From JAGWBG01 sp034421095 (GTDB lineage Bacteria > Chloroflexota > Dehalococcoidia > Lucifugimonadales > JAGWBF01), in assembly GCA_034421095.1 (NCBI GenBank), contig DAOUKR010000018.1, positions 62,001-126,000 of the forward strand: DNA of 64,000 nt. Reading direction: 5' to 3'. Position numbers and translations under genes: made by a program. The stretch's first letter is position 1; the number at the start of each line of letters is the position of its first letter. The notes beneath the pieces were generated by a model that saw only the letters and a list, made by a program, of their open reading frames with translations, made no database searches and was not told the origin of the DNA. Positions 1 to 9,296 of the stretch are shown here, piece by piece.

Positions 1-2097
1 TCATGGGCTGCTGGTCAGACCTTCTGTCTCCGGCGAGAATTCTATAAGCTCCAGGAACTCCTCCTCGTTCAGCAACTGAGTGCCCAACCGTTCAGCAGCC
101 CCCACCTTGGACCCCGGCTCCTCTCCCACCACCAGGTAAGAGGACTTTTTCGTTACGTTTGAGGATACGGAGCCTCCCAACTCTTTAATTCGGGACTCTG
201 CACGGGAGCGGGGCATTGAGCTCAGCGTCCCTGTGAGAACAAAGCTAAGACCGTCCAGGGAAAGCTCCTTGGCCCCATCCGCTCCTTGACCGGACTCTTC
301 GCCAGAGACCGCGTCCTGAGAGAGTCTCACGCCGGACTGGTGCAGCTTCCCGATGACCTGCAAGTTCAGGTCTACGCTGAAATATTCGACGATACTGGCC
401 GCAATTTTAGGGCCGATGCCCGGAATGGCGGTAAGCTCCTCCTCGCTAGCCTCGGATAGCCGGTCTATGCTGGAGTAACGATAGGCCAGCAAGTCGGCTA
501 TCTCCGACCCGACGTGCAGGACTCCCAACGCAAATAGGACCCTGGCGAGGGGGCGTCCCTTGCTCATCTCGACGTGGTCCATGATTTTGGTAGCCAGCTT
601 GTCACCCATACGCTCCAGACCCAGGAGTTGCTCCTTTGTCAGATAGTACAGGTCGGCAACGTCCTTGACCAGCCCTTTATCTATCAGAATCCGGCACCAA
701 CGCTCTCCCAGGCCGTCAATGTCCATGGCGCCCTTGCTTACGAAGTGCTTCAACAGCTCAAAGAACTGAGCAGGGCAGGTGGTGTTGGGGCAGCGATGCA
801 TAGCGTCGGCCTCCGGCTTTACGACGCCGGTGCCGCATTCGGGACACTTCTCCGGCATCCGGAAAACCCTTTCCTCGCCGGTGCGTCGCGCTGTCACCGG
901 TCCCACTACCTGAGGTATTACCTCTCCGGCCCTTTCGACAATCACCCAGTCACCAATGCGGATGTCCTTACGGTGGATGTCTTCTTCGTTGTGAAGGGTA
1001 GCCATCTTTACCATTGCGCCACTGACGTTGACGGGTTCCAGTATGGCGGACGGGTTCAGGCTGCCGGTCCGTCCCACGTTGATGCTAATGTCCAGCAATC
1101 TGGTAGTGGCCTGCTCGGCAGGAAACTTGTATGCGATGGCCCACCGAGGCTCGCGACCGACGTGGCCCAGAATGTCCTGATACCGGAAGTCATTGACCTT
1201 TACCACCAACCCGTCTACCTCGTAGGGCAGACTGTGCCGGTTCTCAAGCCAGGAGACGTATATCGCTTCCACCTCATCCAGCGTCCGGCAGAGTACGTTA
1301 TGAGGATTTATCCTGAAACCCAACTCCTTGAGCTTCTGGAGGGAGTCCCAGTGGTCGCCGGGAATGGAGCCATTCTCGGTATGCCCCTGACTGTATATGT
1401 AGATGTCCAGGTTCCGGGAAGCCGTAAGCTTGGGGTCCAGCTGTCGCACGGAGCCGGCGCCCGTGTTGCGGGGATTGGCGTAGACCGGCTCGCCCCTGGC
1501 TGCCCTCTCTTCGTTGAGCACCCTGAAGCTCTCCTTGGACATGTACACCTCGCCCCGAACCTCCAGAACTCCGGGGGCCTGCCCAGAGCCTATGGAATGG
1601 GCCTGTCCAAGCAACGTAAGGGGGATGCTCTTCACGGTACGAAGGTTCCGGGTCACGTCCTCGCCCCTGTATCCATCGCCCCTGGTAGCGCCCCGTGCCA
1701 GCCGTCCATCCTCGTAGATTAGCGATACCGCCAGACCATCTATCTTTAGCTCGCACACCAGGTCGAATTCGGAGCGTTCCAGAAGGTTAACCACCCGGCT
1801 ATGCCACGCTTCAAGCTCCTGGAGATTGAACGCATTGGCCAGGCTCAGCATGGGCATGGCATGTTGCACCTGAACGAATCCTTCCGCAGGCGCCGCTCCC
1901 ACACGCTGGGTGGGCGAATCGGGCGTTACAAGCTCAGGGTGCTCCTCTTCCAGCCCTCGCAACTCCCGCATGAGACGGTCATACTCGCCGTCGCTGACGG
2001 TCGGGTCGTCCAGCACATAGTAGCGGTAGTTGTGATACTCAATGTCCGCCCTCAGTTGGGCAATCCTATCACGGACTTTTACGTCTACTTCCACCAT
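1..2097 (-). CDS. ligA: NAD-dependent DNA ligase LigA
   Basis: Seals nicks in duplex DNA using NAD+ during replication and repair in the cytoplasm. The 698-residue product has the full family layout: an N-terminal Ia region with YHNYRYYVLDDP, the adenylation motif KIDG with the nucleophilic Lys at about residue 118, an OB fold, a four-Cys zinc site (CPECG ... CPNTTCPA), helix-hairpin-helix repeats (IPGIGPKIA) and a C-terminal BRCT domain (LSFVLTGTLSSM). The ATG is preceded by AAGGAGA. The stop codon is the first three bases of the window, so the gene is complete. Length is normal for the family and nothing appears broken. Confidence 0.98.
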   Translation of the reverse strand: MVEVDVKVRDRIAQLRADIEYHNYRYYVLDDPTVSDGEYDRLMRELRGLEEEHPELVTPDSPTQRVGAAPAEGFVQVQHAMPMLSLANAFNLQELEAWHSRVVNLLERSEFDLVCELKIDGLAVSLIYEDGRLARGATRGDGYRGEDVTRNLRTVKSIPLTLLGQAHSIGSGQAPGVLEVRGEVYMSKESFRVLNEERAARGEPVYANPRNTGAGSVRQLDPKLTASRNLDIYIYSQGHTENGSIPGDHWDSLQKLKELGFRINPHNVLCRTLDEVEAIYVSWLENRHSLPYEVDGLVVKVNDFRYQDILGHVGREPRWAIAYKFPAEQATTRLLDISINVGRTGSLNPSAILEPVNVSGAMVKMATLHNEEDIHRKDIRIGDWVIVERAGEVIPQVVGPVTARRTGEERVFRMPEKCPECGTGVVKPEADAMHRCPNTTCPAQFFELLKHFVSKGAMDIDGLGERWCRILIDKGLVKDVADLYYLTKEQLLGLERMGDKLATKIMDHVEMSKGRPLARVLFALGVLHVGSEIADLLAYRYSSIDRLSEASEEELTAIPGIGPKIAASIVEYFSVDLNLQVIGKLHQSGVRLSQDAVSGEESGQGADGAKELSLDGLSFVLTGTLSSMPRSRAESRIKELGGSVSSNVTKKSSYLVVGEEPGSKVGAAERLGTQLLNEEEFLELIEFSPETEGLTSSP

Positions 2098-2239
2098 GGG
2101 GCACGTCTCTCCTTGTTAACCTCCTTAACAGTATAATATCACTCCCCCGTTTATCCCTAACAGTACATCTTCCATTTTCGCCCACTATTAGTCATAGTAG
2201 TGTAAAATTGGAGGGGACGAAAGGGAGGACAAATATCTG

Positions 2240-3361
2240 ATGTACACCAGCGAACAAATCAAGACCCTTGCCCTGGACCTTCTGAGAGAGTTGGGTGGCT
2301 GTCCCGCCGTGTCCTTCATGGAAGGTGCGGTGGCCGACTGCATCAGAGGGTCCCTGCAGGGCACGGGTCTCTCGGTCGAGGAGGACGGTTACGGCAATTT
2401 GATTGCCCGCAACCGGAGGCCTTCAACGAAAGGTGAAAACAATCCGCCCATCGCATTCATGGCCCACATGGATCATCCGGGCTTCGAGGCTATCGGGGTC
2501 GAGGGAGGTCTGGTAATTGCCCAGGCTCTGGGAGGCGTACCCCCTGCATCCTTCTCCGAAAACGTGCCCGTACAGGTCATCCTCCCCGATGGCGAGAGGC
2601 TCACGGGAGAGACGGCAGGGGCCTGTGGTTCCCCCGAACAGCGAATGGTATCCCTCCGTCTGGCGGAGTCCCGCGCCCTGGAGTTTCCCAGGGCAGTGGT
2701 ATTTGACCTTCCCGACTACCATTTCGACGGTGAACTGATTCACATGAGGGCGGTGGACGACCTGGCCGGGTGCGCCAGCATCCTGACGGCCCTGAGAATG
2801 TTGGCCGACGATGACGATGTGGGAGAGGTGTACGGAGTATTCACCAGGGCCGAGGAGGTTGGCCTCATAGGGGCACGCCTGCTGGCTGAAGGCGGCACAC
2901 TGCCAAAGGATACCATCGTCGTGTCGCTGGAGGCCAGCCGTACCCTGCCCGGAGCGGCCATCGGCCAGGGGCCGGTGATACGGGTGGGGGATGCCACCTT
3001 CACGTTCGACGCAGAGGCGGAGGGAGTGCTGCTGAAGGCACGGGAGGAGTTGTCGGAGCATCAGCCCGATTTCAAGGCACAGCGTCAGCTTATGAGCGGG
3101 GGCACCTGCGAAGCCAGCGCCTTCAGGTACTACGGCTATTCCACCACCGGCATTGCCTTTCCCTTGGGGAATTATCACAATGCGACTCCCGACGGCGGAG
3201 TAGATGCCGAGTATATCCACGTAGATGACTTCACCGGAGGAGTGGAACTAATAGTCCAGGCTGCCCGCAGCGTGGGGCGACGGCGAGACTCGCGCTCCTG
3301 GCAGCGAATGAAGAGCATACCCGAGGACTACCGCCGAAGGTTATTGACCTACAGAGAGTGA
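2240..3361 (+). CDS. M42/M20-type zinc aminopeptidase (clan MH)
   Basis: Predicted cytosolic metallo-aminopeptidase with two metal ions. Visible clan MH ligands are AHMDHPGF (His/Asp near 76-78), AVDDLAG (bridging Asp near 174), TRAEEVGL (catalytic Glu plus Glu ligand near 204), SLEAS, and a late His in GNYHNATP. The 373-residue length and the GTCEASAF segment resemble the M42 glutamyl aminopeptidase/deblocking family more than M20, but the substrate cannot be told. The start follows GGGAGGACAAATATCTG. The next gene, a nuclease, begins 4 nt after the stop, so the two are probably co-transcribed, although no functional link is obvious. Confidence 0.85.
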   Translation: MYTSEQIKTLALDLLRELGGCPAVSFMEGAVADCIRGSLQGTGLSVEEDGYGNLIARNRRPSTKGENNPPIAFMAHMDHPGFEAIGVEGGLVIAQALGGVPPASFSENVPVQVILPDGERLTGETAGACGSPEQRMVSLRLAESRALEFPRAVVFDLPDYHFDGELIHMRAVDDLAGCASILTALRMLADDDDVGEVYGVFTRAEEVGLIGARLLAEGGTLPKDTIVVSLEASRTLPGAAIGQGPVIRVGDATFTFDAEAEGVLLKAREELSEHQPDFKAQRQLMSGGTCEASAFRYYGYSTTGIAFPLGNYHNATPDGGVDAEYIHVDDFTGGVELIVQAARSVGRRRDSRSWQRMKSIPEDYRRRLLTYRE

Positions 3362-3365
3362 ACAA

Positions 3366-4448
3366 ATGTCGATAGAAGTAGCGATTTGGCGAATTGACAA
3401 GGAACCCCATCCCATTTCTCTCGAAGGAATGGACTACGAACAGCGACTGCAGGACATCATAGGGACAGACCTTTCGATCGTTGACCCCAGCCTCATGCTC
3501 ATCGGTAGAGAAGTAGCCACCTCCTACGGAGGGCGCATTGACCTCTTGGCAATTGATGCGGACGGCAACCTCATAGTAGTCGAGTTGAAGCGAGGTCAAA
3601 CGCCTAGGGAAGTAGTGGCGCAGGCCCTTGATTATGGTTCCTGGGTTCGCCACATGAACTCGGAGGAGATAGCAGATATCTTCATTGACTACCAGCGTCG
3701 CTTCCTCAATATGGAAACACCGGAGGGCATTAACGATGCCCTGCAAAGGAGATTCAACACGATTCCGGATGAACTCAATTCCTCCCATAGACTAGTGATA
3801 GTAGCCGGAGACGTCGACCCGTCAACTCAGCGAATAGTCCTCTATCTTCAGGAGGAGTACAGTGTTGACATCAACGTTGTAGTCTTCCGTGCATTCCAGG
3901 ATGGTGACCGTCTATACCTGACCCGTACTTGGCTAAGTGAGCCGGTTTCGCTTTCCACTGAAGCATCACCACGAGCCATCTCTAAGGGAGAATGGAATGG
4001 AGAGTATTACGTTTCTTTTGGTGAAGGGCTTCACAGGAGGTGGAGCGATGCGAAGAGGTACGGCTTCGTAAGTGCAGGAGGCGGAGACTGGTACGTGAGA
4101 ACGCTTAGAATGCTTCAGCCTGGAAGCCGAGTATGGGTATCAGTGCCTGGGAAGGGGTACGTGGGTGTTGGAGAGGTTCTGACATCCGTCGAGCGCTATG
4201 ATCAATTCAAAGTCAAAGTGAACGGCATTCCCACTCCACTAGCCGAGGCTGAAGTTGAGGCGCCAGACGTTCTGGATGAAGGCCATAGCGAGCACTTTGT
4301 CGGCATCAGATGGATAAAGGCCGTCGATCTTGAACATGCCGTGAGAGAACGAGGCTTCTTCGGAAACCAGAACACAGTAGCCCAACCACGCAGTGCCAAG
4401 TGGGATTTTACGGTTGAACGTCTGAAGGCTCTCTGGGGTGTGGACTAG
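3366..4448 (+). CDS. NucS-like (DUF91) PD-(D/E)XK nuclease with C-terminal PUA/EVE-like domain
   Basis: The N-terminal half carries a PD-(D/E)XK core: GGRIDLLAID (Asp near 59) followed by VVELKRG (Glu 73, Lys 75) and a Gln/Tyr helix (QALDYGSWV). This matches the NucS/DUF91 endonuclease family acting on branched or mismatched DNA. The C-terminal third (near 235-285) contains WYVRTLR, GSRVWVSVPGKGYVGVGEV, which resembles a PUA/EVE-type fold seen in uncharacterised DUF91 proteins. At 360 residues it is longer than mycobacterial or archaeal NucS. It lies 4 nt behind the peptidase gene. Mismatch or defence functions are both possible, and the exact role is unknown. Confidence 0.75.
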   Translation: MSIEVAIWRIDKEPHPISLEGMDYEQRLQDIIGTDLSIVDPSLMLIGREVATSYGGRIDLLAIDADGNLIVVELKRGQTPREVVAQALDYGSWVRHMNSEEIADIFIDYQRRFLNMETPEGINDALQRRFNTIPDELNSSHRLVIVAGDVDPSTQRIVLYLQEEYSVDINVVVFRAFQDGDRLYLTRTWLSEPVSLSTEASPRAISKGEWNGEYYVSFGEGLHRRWSDAKRYGFVSAGGGDWYVRTLRMLQPGSRVWVSVPGKGYVGVGEVLTSVERYDQFKVKVNGIPTPLAEAEVEAPDVLDEGHSEHFVGIRWIKAVDLEHAVRERGFFGNQNTVAQPRSAKWDFTVERLKALWGVD

Positions 4449-4572
4449 GTAGTGTCGTCGAATAGATTCGAGGATGTTAAATCACTGTGGTGAAAATGTA
4501 ATGGATGGGATATATGACAACAACGCATCGTCGCCACAACCTTTCGGACCAGGTTTGGGAACTCTTGCGGCC

Positions 4573-5754
4573 CTAGCACTCTCCCACCCGCAGCAGGCGG
4601 CCATCTCGCCATGCCACGGCCCCGTCTCGCACCGTCAGGAAAGTATCCAGCCGGAGCTTACCCTCGGCGGTATGGTTGGACATGTCCTGCCAGACAAAGC
4701 GCCCCTCCCTCTGCTCGAAGACCGCAGCATCTCCAGCCATGCCGGGCACCAGGGAGCCTATCTCGCCATCGAGACCCATCGCCTTGGAAGCTCGTGAGGT
4801 GCTGGAGGCCACAGCGTCCTCCAGGGGCATCCCCATAGCGTGGAACTGGCTTACCAGGTCATTTTGCTTGTAGACCACCCTGTCCGCCGGGGGAATATGT
4901 ATATCGGTGCTGATGGTCGTAGGGAAAAAGTCGTGCCGCAATGCTCCCCTGGCCACGTCCAAATCACAGTGGACCCCGGCATGGGCCACGTCCAATATCA
5001 CTCCCCGGTCGGCGGCGGCCTTCACCTCCGGCCTGACCTTGCCGTTGGCATCAAGGATGCCCTCCGGGTTGCCATTGAAGATGTGGGTAGCAATGTCTCC
5101 CGGTCCCAGGTGTTCCAGGATGTCGGGCAGGGGTATCGGAGTACCGCTTATATGCACCATGAGCTTGACCCCAGACTTGTCGGCGGCTTCACGGGCCTTT
5201 CTCAAGGCGTTATGGGCGTCCCAATGGGAGACGGCATCCACGTGCATCCTCACCTTGACCCCGATGAGAAAGCCCGGGTTTTCCTTGATGGCATCCGCCG
5301 TGCGGTCGGCGTCCACAAGACGCATGTCCCTAAGCTCGCCTCCCAGCACCGGGTTCAACAGCAGTCCGGTGGCCCCTATGTGGAGAAAGGCCAGAAGGCG
5401 GGTCCTCTTGGCGGGGAAAACATAGTCGCGCATGGCCATGTAGTTGGCCCAGCCTGCACTGCCGGCATCAACCCCCGTGGTCACTCCGGCGGACAGGCAG
5501 GTCTCGTCGGGGTTTGTGGCGCTTGTATTGCCCCCATGATAGAAATGGCCGTGGATGTCTATAAGCCCCGGCGTCACCAGCTTGCCGGTTACATCTACTG
5601 ACTGAGCAGCCTGAGTGGGGTCAATCCTTTCGGCCACTGCGACCACCTTGCCATCCTTGAAGGCCACGTCCATGCGGTCGTGGATGTTCTGGCCGGGGTC
5701 AAGCAGTGTACCGCCCTTCAGTACCAGGTCGTAAGCGTGCTGTTGAGTCGCCAT
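4573..5754 (-). CDS. Amidohydrolase/deacetylase-family metallohydrolase
   Basis: A 393-residue member of the amidohydrolase superfamily, close to the dihydroorotase/enamidase branch annotated as amidohydrolase/deacetylase metallohydrolase. Visible features are the N-terminal beta-sandwich (YDLVLKGGTLLDPGQN), GLIDIHGHFYHGG with the metal-binding HxH, a probable lysine or His ligand region (VGVKVRMHVD), MVHISGTP, ILDVAHAGVHCD, and STDIHIPP carrying the catalytic Asp. The start is supported by AGAGGGAAGTAT before ATG. It would hydrolyse a cyclic or linear amide, but the substrate is not evident and the neighbours give no pathway. Confidence 0.85.
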   Translation of the reverse strand: MATQQHAYDLVLKGGTLLDPGQNIHDRMDVAFKDGKVVAVAERIDPTQAAQSVDVTGKLVTPGLIDIHGHFYHGGNTSATNPDETCLSAGVTTGVDAGSAGWANYMAMRDYVFPAKRTRLLAFLHIGATGLLLNPVLGGELRDMRLVDADRTADAIKENPGFLIGVKVRMHVDAVSHWDAHNALRKAREAADKSGVKLMVHISGTPIPLPDILEHLGPGDIATHIFNGNPEGILDANGKVRPEVKAAADRGVILDVAHAGVHCDLDVARGALRHDFFPTTISTDIHIPPADRVVYKQNDLVSQFHAMGMPLEDAVASSTSRASKAMGLDGEIGSLVPGMAGDAAVFEQREGRFVWQDMSNHTAEGKLRLDTFLTVRDGAVAWRDGRLLRVGEC

Positions 5755-5800
5755 ATACTTCCCTCTTTACGTGATTATTCAATCCCGATAGGCCGAGCTT

Positions 5801-6244
5801 CTACTCCCTTCCCAGGTAGTACCTCCATCTGCGGAGCTTGGGGAGGACCTTCTCGGCCAGCCGGTCAAAGTCTTCGATGGTGACCTCGGTATCCTTATCA
5901 AGATGGAAAGTCCCCCACTTTTCAAAAGCCTCTTGAGTAAAACGCTCAACCAGATGTGGAGACCTACCTGCCAACCTGCCCAGATGGAAGGCCAGCGTCA
6001 CCGCGAGCTGATTGTTCACGATTCGCTCAAAGGCATCCGGGTCATCCAGGTCGTCGGGGATTCCACCACACTGAATCAGGAAATCATCCAGCACCTGCTC
6101 AAGGACTTCCGGTATATCGGCCAACTCTATCCGGGTCATGTATTCAGTCAACCGGTCGGCAAGCTCCTTGACCCCATCCTCGGGGAGAAGGTCCGCATCC
6201 CGCCCAGGCGGGTCATAGGAGTCCCTGCCCTCCGCTTCCGCCAT
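5801..6244 (-). CDS. Conserved-looking hypothetical protein, acidic
   Basis: I do not recognise a family. The product (about 147 residues from the ATG at 6244, which has GGGAG five bases upstream) is acidic and probably helical. It has no membrane segment, and an aromatic basic C-terminus (KLRRWRYYLGRE). A longer start at 6280 is possible but has poorer ribosome-site spacing. It lies 46 nt upstream of the amidohydrolase on the same strand and may be co-transcribed with it. Confidence 0.55.
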   Translation of the reverse strand: MAEAEGRDSYDPPGRDADLLPEDGVKELADRLTEYMTRIELADIPEVLEQVLDDFLIQCGGIPDDLDDPDAFERIVNNQLAVTLAFHLGRLAGRSPHLVERFTQEAFEKWGTFHLDKDTEVTIEDFDRLAEKVLPKLRRWRYYLGRE

Positions 6245-6451
6245 ATCAACTCCCATACGTGCGAGGTAAGCCCTCCACAAGTCTCATTACCGGCGTATTT
6301 TACCACAGGGAAGGACTTGTCAGGCGCTTCCCCTTCCGACCCATGAAAGTGTCCCGGTACCCGACTGTGTTGGAAGTGGTATACTTGCGAGTAGACAGGC
6401 TCATCATGGAGTATATTCAAAGAAGTAGTCCCACGAGCAGGAGGCGGCCAG

Positions 6452-7573
6452 ATGGTCCTGGAACCCGGAAAGATTACAGACGAGGGAATTCAGCGGCTCA
6501 GGGAGCGCATCGGTACATACAACCGCCCGCGTCAGTACGGAGTGGGCCTGTTCAACGAGTACGCCTCCCGGGACGCCATACGCCACTTCTGTCAGGGTAT
6601 CGGCGACCCCAATCCCCTCTACTGGGACGAAGAATACGCCCGCCACACCGCCTACGGCACTATCATCGCTCCTCCGGCCTTCCTCTACAGCGTCTACTGG
6701 TGCTCGGGTCGCACGGGAGGTCTCCCCGGCGTTCACGGTTTCCACGCAGGTAACGACTGGGAATGGTTCAGGCCCATTTACCTGGGTGACCGTATCTCGG
6801 TGCAGGAGCAGTTCACAGGCCTTGATGAGAAGGAGAGTCAGTTCGCCGGTCGCATTCTGATTCAGTCCAGTGTTTGCCATTACTACAATCAGAGGGGCGA
6901 GGTGATAGCCCGGTGCAGGGGTTGGCAGGTGAGAGCGGAGCGCACCGCCGCAAGAGAGCACCAAAAGTATACCTTCGAGCCCTACCGGTACACGCTGGAT
7001 GAGGTACGGGCCATCGAAGAGGCAGTCCTGTCCGAGGAAGCGCGAGGCGGCACCCCCCGTTGGTGGGAAGAGGTGGAGTTGGAGGAGGACCTCAATCCTG
7101 TGGTAAAAGGGCCGCTGAGTCACGGCGACATCCAGGCTTTTGTGGCCGGGTGCATAGGGGGGCTGTCCCACGGCCTACAGCTGAGAGAGATGAAACGTCA
7201 TCCGTCCTGGGGATTCAGAGACCCGGAGACGGGCGCCCAGGAGGCCATCATCCGGGTACACGACGTGCAGGAAGCGGCGGAGAGTGCAGGGCTACCCGGA
7301 GCCTATGACTACGGCTGCCAGCGTTGTTGCTGGATGGGACACCTGCTAACCAACTGGATGGGAGACCACGGTTTCGTGAAGAAGATGTACGTTGAGCTAC
7401 GCCGGTTCAACGTAGTTGGGGATACCACCTGGTGCAAGGGCAGGGTCACCGGCAAACGACGGGAGAATGACGAACACCTGGTAGACCTGGAAATTTGGGG
7501 AGAGAATCAGCGGGGTGAGGTCACCACTAGGGGGACCGCCGTGGTGCGGCTGCCATCCAGAAGCACAACGTAG
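6452..7573 (+). CDS. MaoC-like double hot-dog hydratase/dehydratase
   Basis: A 373-residue protein with two hot-dog halves. The N-terminal half has a dehydratase-like stretch (FCQGIGDPNPLYWDEEYA, then YGTIIAPPAFLYSV), the usual D-x-N-P-(I/L)-H/Y region of MaoC and FAS1-type dehydratase domains. The second half has GPLSHGDIQAFVAG and QRCCWMGHLLTNWMGD. It is expected to add or remove water across an enoyl-CoA-like substrate. The start is placed by AGGAGGCGGCCAG before ATG. No fatty-acid or CoA gene adjoins it, so the substrate is unknown. Related proteins are common in aerobic Chloroflexota and Actinobacteria that degrade organic acids. Confidence 0.8.
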   Translation: MVLEPGKITDEGIQRLRERIGTYNRPRQYGVGLFNEYASRDAIRHFCQGIGDPNPLYWDEEYARHTAYGTIIAPPAFLYSVYWCSGRTGGLPGVHGFHAGNDWEWFRPIYLGDRISVQEQFTGLDEKESQFAGRILIQSSVCHYYNQRGEVIARCRGWQVRAERTAAREHQKYTFEPYRYTLDEVRAIEEAVLSEEARGGTPRWWEEVELEEDLNPVVKGPLSHGDIQAFVAGCIGGLSHGLQLREMKRHPSWGFRDPETGAQEAIIRVHDVQEAAESAGLPGAYDYGCQRCCWMGHLLTNWMGDHGFVKKMYVELRRFNVVGDTTWCKGRVTGKRRENDEHLVDLEIWGENQRGEVTTRGTAVVRLPSRSTT

Positions 7574-7706
7574 CGCCGGACAAGGTACTGTCTGCTGCTT
7601 CATCTATCGACTGGAGCAAACTGGCGTTTCCCCATCTCCCTCCACATACGTCGAAACCTGTCTCCAGAGCGTTCACCATAAAAAGTCCAAGAAGGCGTAT
7701 AAAGAG

Positions 7707-7793
7707 TTCCTTCTTCCCTGGTAGGAGAAGGTTAGAGCCTGCCCCCGTATCGAGTACTGGGCAAGCTCTGAACTCGATTCAGGGATGAGGGGG
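7707..7793. repeat. Dispersed palindromic repeat, interrupted copy
   Basis: The left part (CTTCTTCCCTGGTAGGAGAA ...) matches the copies at 12358 and 16468, but about 48 nt separate GGTTAG from GATGAGGGGG. The intervening piece contains its own inverted repeat (TGCCC ... GGGCA around a GTATCGAGTACT core), so one repeat appears to be nested in another. Confidence 0.7.
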
Positions 7794-8051
7794 CCATAGT
7801 GTCACCCTCTCAAGTCGAACGCTTGATGCACATTACATCTTGCAAGCTAACTAGGACCTGTTGACACTGATGGCAAGGGTAAGGCAACCATCCGATGGAG
7901 ACGCACCCTTACAGGGGATCACCACCCGTCATTCCTGTTGTCTCGCATCTTTGCCTCCAAATTGGTTTCTTCCCTTTATACCAATCTGTCAGCGAATTAT
8001 CTGACATCTACAATTCCGGTCGTACCTCCGGTAGATTCGCCGTGGCGAACC

Positions 8052-8107
8052 TTGAGCCGGAATCCATATCCCCGCCCCCTGGATTCTGGCTTCCGCCAGA
8101 ATGACGG
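8052..8107. repeat. Second dispersed repeat family, copy 1
   Basis: The sequence runs from TTGAGCCGGAATCCA to CGCCAGAATGACGG and is nearly identical to 63892-63948. A shorter relative lies at 50168-50200. The ends are inverted (CCGGAATCC/GGATTCTGG), typical of small non-coding hairpin repeats. Confidence 0.75.
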
Positions 8108-8246
8108 GTGGGTTATCAGTCCCACCCTGGTCTTCCCTTATTTGGTTTAATGTGCATCAAGCGTGTCGAGGGAGAGGACCTGCCTGTCGGCAGACAGGAG
8201 CGTGTCTCATGCCTTGTTGGACACCCCAACAAGTCGTCACCAGGGG

Positions 8247-9296
8247 TCAAGGTATGCGGACAGGCTTGGTCACTGCCCAGGAATCGCCGAAGGTGGGCAT
8301 GAAGGTAGCGTGGTAAGGCTCCGGCCCGCCGGCCACGATTAGCATAATATCATCAGGTTTCCTGACCTGATGCACCATGCCGTCGGAGATCACGGGGTCA
8401 ATGCGTTGCCGACGAGTCATCGGTCTGAGCTCCGAGACGGGGAAGCTGCCCTTATCATAGAGGAACCTCTTTACGTCCGGCTTCGACATACCCGCCTTGA
8501 GGGCGAGTTGGGCGTGGCCGCCGGTGATAATCATGGCCGGTTCGCCCTTGCCAAGATGCAAATTGTTGCTTCCCATCTGCCCGAAGTCCCGCGCCATAAC
8601 CCACAGCATATCGTGAAAGTTTTGATAGGTTGTTGTGATTGTGTTGAGGGTCCCGTTGAAGGAATTGACGGTAACTGTGCTGTCCTCCCGCCGGAATCCC
8701 CTTTCCACGTGGAGAGGTTCCCAGGGGTTGCTCTCCTCATTTTCCCCGAAGCATAAAGTGTACTTGCCGGGAAATCCGTGAATTGCCTTGTCAACCCCGC
8801 CGGGCCGTGCGCCGCCAATATTCATCAGGACCAGTGACAGGGCACGGCCTATGGTTGCATTGGCCCTCCATCCGCCGCCGAGACAGTTGCGGCCACAGTT
8901 GAGGTTAATCTGATGGCGGATAGGGCCGTTGATGATGATTCCTACGCCACAGGGATTGGTCGTAGTCTGGACACCGTCCAGATTGAATTGCTCCTCACAT
9001 ACCGCCTCGATGGCGGCGACTAGAATGGGCATGTACTGGGGGAGACAGCCCGCCATCACACCATTGACGGCTATCTTCTCGACTGTGGCCTCTCCACCGG
9101 AAGGGGTCAGGACTCCCACTACATGGTCCTCAGGCAAGCCTGCTCCCTCTATCATACCCCACACCCTGTCCTCGGTAGGTGGAATAATGGGGAGGCCATC
9201 GCCCCAACCCTGGGATGTCACGTAGTCAAAGGCCGCATCAGGGGAGTCTCCCACGTCCACTTGCTGGGAACGTAGCAGAGGGCTGCGACTAGTCAC
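8247..9296 (-). CDS. Conserved protein paired with UGSC selenoprotein (DGLPxxPPT family)
   Basis: A 349-residue soluble protein of no firmly known function. It has an N-terminal GWGDGLPIIPPTEDRV segment, a long central region rich in Gly and Asn with several Cys (TTTNPCGVGI, NLNCGRNCLGGG), a PDVKRFLYDKG segment, and a C-terminal IVAGGPEPYHATFMP. Its GTG start (9296-9294) overlaps the stop of the UGSC gene as GTGA, so the two are translationally coupled and probably act together. The conserved cysteines next to a Sec/Cys protein suggest redox or thiol chemistry, but this is inference only. Confidence 0.75.
   Translation of the reverse strand: MTSRSPLLRSQQVDVGDSPDAAFDYVTSQGWGDGLPIIPPTEDRVWGMIEGAGLPEDHVVGVLTPSGGEATVEKIAVNGVMAGCLPQYMPILVAAIEAVCEEQFNLDGVQTTTNPCGVGIIINGPIRHQINLNCGRNCLGGGWRANATIGRALSLVLMNIGGARPGGVDKAIHGFPGKYTLCFGENEESNPWEPLHVERGFRREDSTVTVNSFNGTLNTITTTYQNFHDMLWVMARDFGQMGSNNLHLGKGEPAMIITGGHAQLALKAGMSKPDVKRFLYDKGSFPVSELRPMTRRQRIDPVISDGMVHQVRKPDDIMLIVAGGPEPYHATFMPTFGDSWAVTKPVRIP

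Larger units (their letters stand above)
7574..8246. other. Gene-free stretch with repeat fragments
   Basis: No convincing gene is seen. The region holds an interrupted copy of the CTCTCCC-type dispersed repeat (7707-7793) and a copy of the GGAATCC/CCAGAATGACGG repeat (8052-8107). Short ORFs on the + strand lack plausible composition. Confidence 0.6.

Noticed and set aside
574..1722. A 382-codon open frame on the + strand opposite ligA
   Set aside because: It is antisense to a well-conserved ligase, has no plausible domain and results from codon bias.
4840..5601. Long + strand open frame opposite the amidohydrolase
   Set aside because: The minus strand protein has clear family motifs; the + frame has none and is a shadow.
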